A DNA stretch of 26,022 nucleotides from Gyrodactylus bullatarudis (Eukaryota; Platyhelminthes; Monogenea; Gyrodactylidea; Gyrodactylidae), in contig SSNU01000187.1 of NCBI GenBank assembly GCA_012064415.1, positions 142,850 to 168,871 of the forward strand. The letters are read 5' to 3'. Positions within the stretch are counted from its first letter, which is position 1, and each line of letters starts with the position of its first letter. Made by a program: the position numbers and the translations under genes. The notes below the pieces were generated by a model. The model saw nothing but the letters and a program-made list of their open reading frames with translations. It had not been told where the DNA came from and did no database searches. This document shows positions 18,831 through 26,022 of the stretch, in pieces.

Positions 18831-20159
18831 TAGTTTTAATAAACTTTATTATAAATCTTACTTGTTTCCACACAAAAGACCGGCTAAATTAATTACTAAT
18901 GTAGACTCTAGATTGTAGAATCAAAGATTCTCTTTTGTCATTTGAATTGGAGATACTCTTATCACGTCTCTTATCGATTCTCAATTGGCTCTTCTAGTAT
19001 AAAAATAATAATTTGTAGTTCCATGCAGTTTGACTTTTATGGAAATGTATTTCACTCAGAACGAGAGAGGGAAATTCAACTAGCAAAAAAAAACATAGAG
19101 GAAAAGAAGGATATGAACGTATAGTAGTGTAGTAACTTTTTCTTTTATTTTTTTACCTTGAAATCTGTTCTCTCAGAAGAGAGGAAATTATTACGAGTCT
19201 TTTCACATCGTTGATCAAGTTGTATTGATTGGTGAACTAAATTTCTTCCCCATTTTATCTCTCCTTCAAAAATGAATAGTTTACCAATGTTAACTGAGGG
19301 AACTGAGCGAGAAATATGAAGTAGGAGAGGAGATCTAAAGATGGATCTACACGACTACCACTCAATCAACAACTAATAATACTCTATACTATACATAGAG
19401 ATGGAAATTATCCACAATTATCTCATCATTATTCAACTACACGAAGAAATCTTATTCCCTCTTTCAAGTAGACAAATGAGACAGTTGATATTGACAAAAT
19501 TTTCAACTTTAAAATTTCTAGTTCCCTCGTAAATTGATTATCGTTAATTTTGAGAAGTTGGAAGAATAGACAATGTCTATTAGACATCTTTTTGCAATTG
19601 AAATGAACCGGGACAATCATTTTTGCAAACTACTCAATTGCAATAGTTCTGCACTGCCCATTCTACTGTATGGAGATGAAAAGTTGCCTTCTTTCCATTG
19701 GCAATATTTCATTTAATCCTTTTGTGGGATTTGTCCCATTAAAGTCGGGAATTTTCAGTTGTTACGTAAATCTGAACAAAATCACGTAATCTATTTAATA
19801 GTTTACGTTAAACAAATCTTAAAAATCCCAAAAATAATCTCAGATAGATGAAATGATCAGTAAATTTTAATACTCTTGATGAAGTTCGGCAATATTATCG
19901 TTTAAAATTCAACAAGTCGATGGGAATTTCAATTGAAAAATGGAGTTTCCATTAGAAACTCATTCACGATATTGATTTATGTTAATTTCAAATATTTTTC
20001 TCTATTAGTTTTCTATTCATTTAGAAAAGTTTTCTCAAAGTAAATTTCTTTTTTTTCAGTAAAATATTAGTTAGAAGTGGATTTAATCTGAGTAATAATA
20101 CCTTTTAACGGTATTGTTATAATCAAATGGTCTGATTTACCCCAATAATGACAAATTTT
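18831..20159. other. No gene recognised
   Basis: Frames of about 60 codons at 18942-19124 (plus) and 19429-19620 (minus) have no domain or splice support. A small hairpin, AATACC...GGTATT, occurs near 20097-20115. Nothing else was supported. Confidence 0.4.
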
Positions 20160-20430
20160 TTTGAGTTATTTTAGGCAACTTCTAATTCTTTTTCCAGTGT
20201 TGATCCCGAATATCAGCATTCAACTGCTTCAAATCTTCGAAATCAGTTAAAAATTTGAGCTCAAAGGTAAAAAAGTGAGGAATTGGAGCATTTGAATTTT
20301 TTCGGTATATTTATTGTTCCAAAGAATGTTTTTGTTCTGGACTATCCGGAGAAAAATATTACGTATTTTTGTAAAAATAGTAAATTCTCATCTTCATTTC
20401 AACAAACTTTAATTGTAGGTTTTGAAAATT
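20160..20430. repeat. Dispersed repeat family B, copy
   Basis: A copy of the 10440-10960 family. It shares a 'GTTGATCCCGAATATCAGCATTC'-type block (GCTGATCTCGAATATCTGC in the other copy), CAACTGCTTCAAATCTTCG, a CCGGAGAAAAATATTACG block and AAATTCTCATCTTCATTTCA. It lies directly beside the N-terminal piggyBac fossil. Confidence 0.5.
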
Positions 20431-20589
20431 CCTATTAGTAAATCTATTCCATAGATTTTATAAGATAGTTTGAATTTTAGTTTTCTCTATCAACAAAACG
20501 AATTACTTTATTATACAGTATCTTAAATGAGACATAGAGTTCTTTATAAATTTATCAATTTAAATTAATAGCAATGTTCATCTTCTCAA

Positions 20590-21073
20590 AGTTCTCTAAG
20601 CTCCATTTTCCTTTGTTTAACTACTCCTAAATAAATTGTTATTCCAATTCATTTGTAAGGTTCTTCAGAAGTTATTCTTGATCTTTTCGAATTCTTGAAA
20701 TCCATATATTTATTTATGTATTTCACAATGTCCTGTATCATATTTTCATCGATAAATAGTTCGAAGAAATCTCTTTCTGACACTATATTTCTTGAATATT
20801 TAATGAGACCAGGCGTTTCTCAAATATATTACAACTTAGGTTTCTTCAAGTAACTGGATTTACTTTGCAATATCCAATTCGACCATATTTAGATTAGATA
20901 GTAGCTCGAAAAGATACCTCAGCAATTTCATCAATTTCATCTGAATAATCTTGATCCTCTTCTTCGAGATCTAACAGGATATCTTGTTCATTCTCACTAG
21001 GACTTGGCTGATAATTTGGATCAGAAGATGCATCAGAATCAAGAAATAAAGATATTTCAGGGACATTCTTTTC
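20590..21073 (-). pseudogene. piggyBac-family transposase fossil (N-terminus)
   Basis: On the minus strand, 21073-20894 is an open frame of 59 residues with an acidic composition: FLDSDASSDPNYQPSPSE, DLEEEDQDYSDEIDEIAE. This is typical of the acidic N-terminal tail of piggyBac transposases. After a break, about 20775-20649 gives FFELFIDENMIQDIVKYIN and ITSEEPYK, then past a stop IGITIYLGVVK. These match the piggyBac segment 'F.LFF.DE.I..IV..TN.Y', then '(T)..ELK.F.G..I.MGIVKLP'. The remaining domains are absent. It is a different insertion from the plus-strand fossil at 13230-14011, which has only the second half. No piggyBac ends were seen around it. Confidence 0.6.
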
Positions 21074-22512
21074 CTAGTCAAAAATTTCGGTTTTAGTATG
21101 GGTTCCATTTGGACCCCTCTGATAAAATTTGACACATTGTCTTATAAAAATATTACCGAAGAAAACAAGCAATAAAACATGTTTTTCTAAGTACAATATA
21201 AATAAATATTGTAAATATTTTTTCAATGATAGTATCATGAGGATTAGAAAAAAATTAAGAAATAATATTATAATTGAAAATCAAAATAATCAGTACAGGA
21301 CGAGGGTTAATAATGGTGTTTTTTCTCAGAAATATTCATTCATTTAAAACACCTAGTGTAAGAAAAATAATAATAAAAAGGCCAATTTTCTGAGAAAACA
21401 TGCATTATCTTTTCACATATTGAAATTCATCGTGATAATTCAAGAATGGAAATTGTACAAGATTCCAAGGATTATAATCTTGTATATGATCATATCTATC
21501 AGTACTATTATTATTATGCCTAATGTTGGTGTTACATCAGGAGTAGTTATTGCAATTATCGATTAAAGGATTATATTGTAATTATGAAAAGCTATTTTTC
21601 ATGTCAACGCTTAAAATTTACACACAAAATAATTTTTACGTGATAAATTTCAGAAATACTTCCATCTGAAGGGAAAAATTCTTTATCGTTTATGAGAAAA
21701 AAAACTTTCTTTCAATTTTAATATCACGAATTTGAGTTTACAATGCAAAAAAAGTGCATTTCTAAATACGTAGTAAGATGATAACTCATTTTTATGGTTA
21801 ATTATTGGTATTTTGACTATTTTCGTCAAATACTCACTCTGATATAATTATCCAGGTCATTCGAATGTGATTCCACTGAATAATTTGGCTGAGTTTCAAC
21901 ATTAAGGTATTTTGGATCAATGGTTCGAAAGTTTTTGATAATCTATTTCAAAAAAAAGATTTTTCATCTGATGCATAAACTAAAGAATTTGATTTGAAAC
22001 CATTTTAAGTTCCAAATTGTAAAAAACTATTTTTTACAATTAATCAGCATTATTTTGAGTCAATAGTGAAAATTAAGTAGACACTTGGGTAGTGTGAAAT
22101 TTTCAACGTCATTATTAGGGTTGCGTTTTTTGAGAGAACTTTCAAACTGCGTAAGTGCTACTTCATTATGACACTCAAATCGACGCTCCAATTCAATGAG
22201 TTTCTAAGTTATCGAAACTAGTTATTGTATCATGAAATATGTAATGTAAAGTTTAAAACCCTTTTATTTTATTTCTCAACTAGAGAATAGATATCAAGCC
22301 TAGAGTCAGAGTTTGACAACTAATCTTAATCATAAAAAGGAAAAATTGGAATTAATAAAGAGGGAAACTCGATATTATTCCCCTACATAGAAAACCTTAT
22401 ATTATTAATAATTATAATTATTGCTCAAGTAAAAATTCATCTATAATATTATCATAGGTGATTAAGTAGTATAAACAATGAATGAATATAGTGATATAGT
22501 TGTTTGAATGAA
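21074..22512. other. No gene recognised
   Basis: A 72-codon plus frame (21129-21347) is Asn/Lys/Ile-rich and shows no domain. The rest is AT-rich with no repeat I could place. No LTR could be recognised upstream of the gypsy element. Confidence 0.4.
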
Positions 22513-22575
22513 TATAATTATAAGGATAATTATAATTATAATTATTATATATTAATTATAATTAATATATATATT
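22513..22575. repeat. AT-only self-complementary tract
   Basis: A run made almost entirely of ATAATTATAATT-type units, able to fold on itself. It ends about 40 bases before the gag start of the gypsy element and replaces any visible LTR or primer-binding site. Confidence 0.6.
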
Positions 22576-22615
22576 GTTCAGTGACGGTTGTCTTCTCTCA
22601 TTCTTCTGCTAAATC

Positions 22616-23380
22616 ATGGCGACATGGGCAATAGAAAAGACTTTAAATATTCCAGATTCACTTAGAGATTACGATCATTTCATCTGGACGGTCGTACGTT
22701 ATTTCAAAGCGGCCAAAATTATCAAAGATGAAACGAAGATTGATAAATTCTGTGCAGCTTTAGATGTTTCTTCTGCACAGAAAGTCAGGGCAATATACCC
22801 TGGTGAAGATGATCTGGATAATGTTTTGTGGCCAGATTTTGTTAATGCAATAAGACAACATATTTGTCCGGCACCATTTATTTGGTCGGCTAGAACTGCC
22901 TTTTATGATTTGAAGCAAAATGGTATCCATTTCGGAAATACATTGAAACTTTGAGAGAGGCTGCTACGATTGCAAAGTTTTCTGACAAAGAAATCATTAC
23001 GCAGATAATGAGGAGTTTGGATGACCATAGGATTTTGTCTAGAATAACTGAAATGAATGAAGATGTATTGTTGGATGACGTCATTAAGAAGGTTGAGGCT
23101 TTGGAGAAGAAAATTAATAACGAAGTCTTACAAACCACCAAACGTGTGGAAGTCAATACCCTGTCCACTACAAGGTATTCAAGAAAGAACCCCTTCTGTC
23201 TTACGTGTAAAAAGAAGGAGTATCATCCAGAATGTATTAAGAAGTATATCACGTGCAGAAATTGTAATAAAAAAGGTCATTATGCTAGGGACTGTAATAA
23301 ACCTATGGTTAATGAAGTCGAGCAGACTATTCTTAAGACCAATCTTTCTGAAATCTCAATAAAGAACAATTCTCTGTACT
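22616..23380 (+). pseudogene. gypsy Gag with CCHC zinc knuckle, frameshifted
   Basis: It starts at ATG 22616 (MATWAIEKTLNIPDSL). The capsid-like part runs to about 22920 and includes FYDLKQ. The reading then continues one frame back (from about 22921), where WYPFRKYIETLREA resumes the conserved capsid end. The shift is not in a slippery heptamer in the right phase, so it is probably a mutation. At 23254-23295 is CRNCNKKGHYARDC, a classic C-x2-C-x4-H-x4-C knuckle that binds nucleic acid. A degenerate second knuckle (CLTCKKKEYHPEC) precedes it. Gag forms the particle that packages the element RNA. Confidence 0.8.
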
Positions 23381-23808
23381 CATGTGTTTGTCCTTTAAAA
23401 TATGTTGAAATTGAGATTGAGGCTTTCAAAAGGGTTAGAAACCAGTTACTTGTTGATAGTGGGAGTTCTGTTAATCTAATTCCAAGATGGTTTGCTGAAG
23501 CTTACTGTTTGTGTTATGAAACTCTCGCCTCTCTAATTTATATATCTGGAGTTAGCGGTATCAAAGTTGCAGTTCATGGTATATTGAAAAATCTTAACAT
23601 AAAGTATGGCAACTCAAGATGTTTATGCTCATTTCTTGTCACTGAGATGGAGAAATTTATCTTAAATCGTGCAACATGTGAAACCCTGGGTATCTCATTA
23701 TCGTTAATGCAGGCAAATCATGTATTCACAGTTGGAAAAACCTTTGTTGCAAGTCTCATTTTGACACGACAGGTTGATAAACGGAACCTAATCTTTCATC
23801 ACAGAAAT
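23381..23808 (+). pseudogene. gypsy aspartic protease
   Basis: The active-site motif is LLVDSGSSVNLIP (Asp codon at 23455-23457), the D-S-G form of retroviral-type aspartic proteases. The fold continues to a flap region and LNRATCETLGISL near 23665-23700, in the place of the conserved 'ILG.D.L' end. The domain sits in the same frame as the knuckle and the start of RT, so gag and pol appear fused or without a ribosomal shift here. The protease would process the polyprotein. No break occurs within this domain. Confidence 0.75.
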
Positions 23809-24550
23809 GTACCTGTTTCTCTGATGCCTAAGGTTGAACTGACGTTGAAGAAATGGTTGGAAGCAGGTATCAAAGAACCTGTGGCGAATACCATTATGGC
23901 AGCTCCTCTCTCAATTGCACATAAGAAGAATGGTGATATTCGCCTGACAAGTGGATATCATAAGACTGCTAATTTGTTTATTGATCCGGGCTCGTATCCG
24001 TCGCCCCGTATTGAAGATCTACTTTCCAAGGTTGCTGGCTGCAAATACTACTCTGTTATTGATATCTCGGATGCTTATCATCAAATAGACTTTCAGCAGC
24101 TCCTAGAATATTTCAGGAGGCTATGAACAGAGTTTTGGCAGAACTACCCAAAATGGCTGTGTTCCATGATGATATTATAATTGGTGGCAAATCAGTAGCT
24201 GAACAATCTATGATATGGTTTCTGATCGTCTCAGGACTCATGGGTTCAAGGTTAATCTTCAGAAATTACAAAAATGCAGTGAGAATATTCAATTCATGGG
24301 ATTTGTTATTAGCAATGGGGAAGTTTTACCTGACCCAGATAAGATTGCGAAAATCAAAGCTCTTGGCACACCAACAAATCGGAGTCAATTGCAGAGTCTA
24401 CTAGGTATGCTGCAATATTATGGCATGATGTGTAAGAGCTATTCACCTCTGCTGTGCAAATTCTTTGGTTTATTATCGAAAGATGTGGAATGGCATTGGT
24501 GTGAGGAGTATATAAAAGCCTTGGAGTTGGTATTAACCAGAATTGCTAAA
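23809..24550 (+). pseudogene. gypsy reverse transcriptase with internal deletion
   Basis: The N-terminal part is VELTLKKWLEAGIKEP, then HKKNGDIRLTSGYHKTAN, SYPSPRIEDLLSKVAG and VIDISDAYHQI with the motif A Asp. Directly after YHQI (about 24090) the expected stretch of roughly 25-30 residues is missing, and the reading resumes in another frame as APRIFQEAMNRVL. The catalytic motif is FHDD at 24162-24173, with both Asp kept. A second frameshift near 24200 precedes the thumb (THGFKVN, FMGFVISNGEVLPDPDKI). The deletion removes part of the fingers and palm, so the enzyme cannot be functional. Confidence 0.8.
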
Positions 24551-24960
24551 GCTAGTCTCACGATATATGATCCTGATAAACTTGTATACCTTAGTACGAA
24601 TGCATCCTCTGACGGACTGGGTGCTGTTATTTCTCATGATGAGGAAATGAAACAGGTAATCCATTATTCAAGCAGATTACTCAAACCAGCTGAACGGAAA
24701 TACTCAAACTTGGAACGTGAGGCCTTGGCAGTGGTATATGGTGTACGCAAATTTTACAGAGGTACCTGATTGGAAAGAAATTTGTGATACAAACAGATCA
24801 TAACCCTTTGCAATATATTTTCTCGGATCATACAGAAAACAGACGAGTTTCTTCAAGAGTTGATGGTTGGAGACAATGGCTATCACTATTCAACTATGAT
24901 ATCAAGTACAGAAAGGGTGAGCAGATGTCCCTCCCAGATGCCTTATCGAGAGTTGGTATA
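24551..24960 (+). pseudogene. gypsy RNase H, catalytic Asp changed
   Basis: The segment YLSTNASSDGLGAVISH is the RNase H start. The usual catalytic Asp in 'TDAS' is Asn here (codon 24599-24601). The Glu in LEREALAVVYGVRKF and the Asp in IQTDHNPLQYIF remain. A frameshift near 24765 splits the domain between these two. The following WLSLFNYDIKYRKGEQM and PDALSR are the family's conserved linker. The domain normally degrades RNA in the hybrid after reverse transcription; both the Asn change and the frameshift disable it. Confidence 0.75.
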
Positions 24961-25199
24961 AAAGAAGATAAATTGGAGGTTGTTGATGAGTTTCTTGTCA
25001 TTCCACAAGTAAATGTCACATACCTTAATGGCTCTCATGAAACACTGCTGGAAGCCATCAGAGGAACTGATGATGTAGTGTATCGCTTGTTGAGAAATAA
25101 AATTGCAAGGAAGTGGGGAGGCAACATCAAACCCCTAAGGGAGTTCACCCAATTCAAGGAGGATCTGTATATTATGGAAGATGTAGTGTACATTGGTGA

Positions 25200-26022
25200 T
25201 AGAGTAGTAGTACCTAAACCACTCAGGAGTTTAGTGTTAGAAGGACTTCATACCAATCATCCAGCACGTGATGCAATGTACAATATTGCGAAGAAATACT
25301 GCTGGTGGCCTGGATTGTACTATGATGTTAATCGTTGGGTAAATACTTGTCTGATTTGTCAAAGGAATCGCAGGAGAAGGTTGAATACTAACCTAGGAAC
25401 CTGGCCAGAAACTGATATATGTATGAATAGAGTACATGTAGATGTAGCACATGTAGATGGAAAGTCGATATTAGTTTTGATTGATGCTTTTTCTAAATGG
25501 GTGCAAATGAAAGTCTTGCCATCTCTATCGGCAGAACACACTATGGAAGCTCTTCATGAGATTTTCCAGTTGGTTGGATATCCAAGGATTCTGGTATCTG
25601 ACAATGGAACAAATTAAGGAATATGCTGAGGCTAAGAATATTACTCTATGTCAAACCCCACCAGGTCACCATCAATCCAACGGGATTGTAGAATCACTTA
25701 TACGGGATTTACGAATGTTCTTAGCCAAAACAGCCATAATGACCAAGAAAAAGGCAATTAATGAATTTGTGGCACATAGAAACTCAACACCTAATTCTAA
25801 AGGTCTCACCCTAAATGATGTGTTTTTTGCTTTCAGACCTAATTCAGAGATGGATTGAAAAGAAAAAGGCTTTGATATTTGTAGAAGGCAAGGGCTGGGT
25901 GGGTCCTACAGAGGTGATGAGAAATTCCCAGCACACTTGGAGAGAAGCGAATGGAAGATTAATACATGATGCAGATGTCTTACCAGTGAGCCATCAACCC
26001 TTAGTTACTTCTCCAATTGTTG
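25200..26022 (+). pseudogene. gypsy integrase, frameshifted, cut by window end
   Basis: The zinc-binding region is intact: HTNH (His codons at about 25249 and 25258), then WWPGLYYDVNRWVNTCLIC with the Cys pair. The core has VHVDVAHVDGKS (first Asp), LVSDNGTN (second Asp) and, after a frame break at 25617, HHQSNGIVESL with the Glu at 25691-25693. All three D-D-E residues are therefore present, but in two frames. The C-terminal part reads VEGKGWVGPTEVMRNS and DADVLPV to the edge, after another stop at 25856. The integrase inserts element DNA into the host genome. This copy cannot be made as one protein. Confidence 0.8.

Larger units (their letters stand above)
22616..26022 (+). mobile_element. 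Ty3/gypsy retrotransposon, degenerate, 3' end off window
   Basis: Domain order is Gag, zinc knuckle, protease, RT, RNase H, integrase, all on the plus strand, which is the Ty3/gypsy arrangement. At least five frame breaks occur (about 22920, 24090, 24200, 24765, 25617), including an internal RT deletion. The window ends inside the integrase C-terminus, so the 3' LTR is not seen. No 5' LTR or primer-binding site could be recognised upstream of 22616. There is no env in view. The copy is inactive, but its frames are long and well preserved between breaks, so it is not very old. Confidence 0.85.

Noticed and set aside
18942..19124. 60-codon plus-strand frame with a Glu/Lys-rich end
   Set aside because: The ending comes from a purine-rich run (GAGAGAGG and poly-A); no other support.
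21129..21347. 72-codon plus-strand frame
   Set aside because: Biased Asn/Lys/Ile composition expected from AT-rich DNA; no domain.
7720..22600. Search for CRISPR arrays or other regularly spaced repeats
   Set aside because: No short direct repeats with regular spacers were seen; repeats here are dispersed transposon families in a eukaryotic context.

Overview
This window is strongly AT-rich animal DNA, most likely from an arthropod, although the species cannot be named from sequence alone. The case for a metazoan is a spliced gene with GT-AG introns of about 1.2 and 1.8 kb, a Penelope-like element with hammerhead motifs, piggyBac and Tc1-like remnants, a Ty3/gypsy retrotransposon, and dense non-autonomous repeats. 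Nothing bacterial is present.

The one clear host gene is on the minus strand between 3646 and 7719. Three exons (7460-7719, 6025-6241, 3646-4176) splice in phase and encode an SH3 domain followed by a RUN-type C-terminus. The closest match I know is SGSM3 (RUTBC3), a TBC-SH3-RUN RabGAP. The TBC-encoding exons would lie upstream, above 7719. I could not recognise them anywhere in the window.

Layout. 1-1223: a rearranged Penelope-like copy, with its RT fragment on the minus strand and its GIY-YIG endonuclease on the plus strand, followed by a minimal hammerhead ribozyme motif. 2.3-7.7 kb: the SGSM3-like gene, with repeats in and around it, including two copies of a piggyBac-type MITE (one in an intron, one downstream of the gene). 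8.5-8.75 kb: a 100-bp-arm palindrome in which each arm carries a hammerhead-like motif. 9.9-11 kb: more repeats. 13.2-14.0 kb: a piggyBac transposase fossil (middle to C-terminus, plus strand). 14.9-16.1 kb: two short minus-strand reading frames with signal-peptide-like starts, plus a TATA/Inr arrangement. 16.65-17.39 kb: a very large, almost perfect foldback element. 20.6-21.07 kb: a second piggyBac fossil (N-terminus, minus strand). 22.6-26.02 kb: a frameshifted and internally deleted Ty3/gypsy gag-pol running off the right edge.

The transposon parts do not form an active system. Every transposase or polymerase seen is broken. The most notable items are the hammerhead motifs (one beside a twin-primed Penelope copy, two in a divergent palindrome) and the 271-bp perfect foldback, which could produce long double-stranded RNA.
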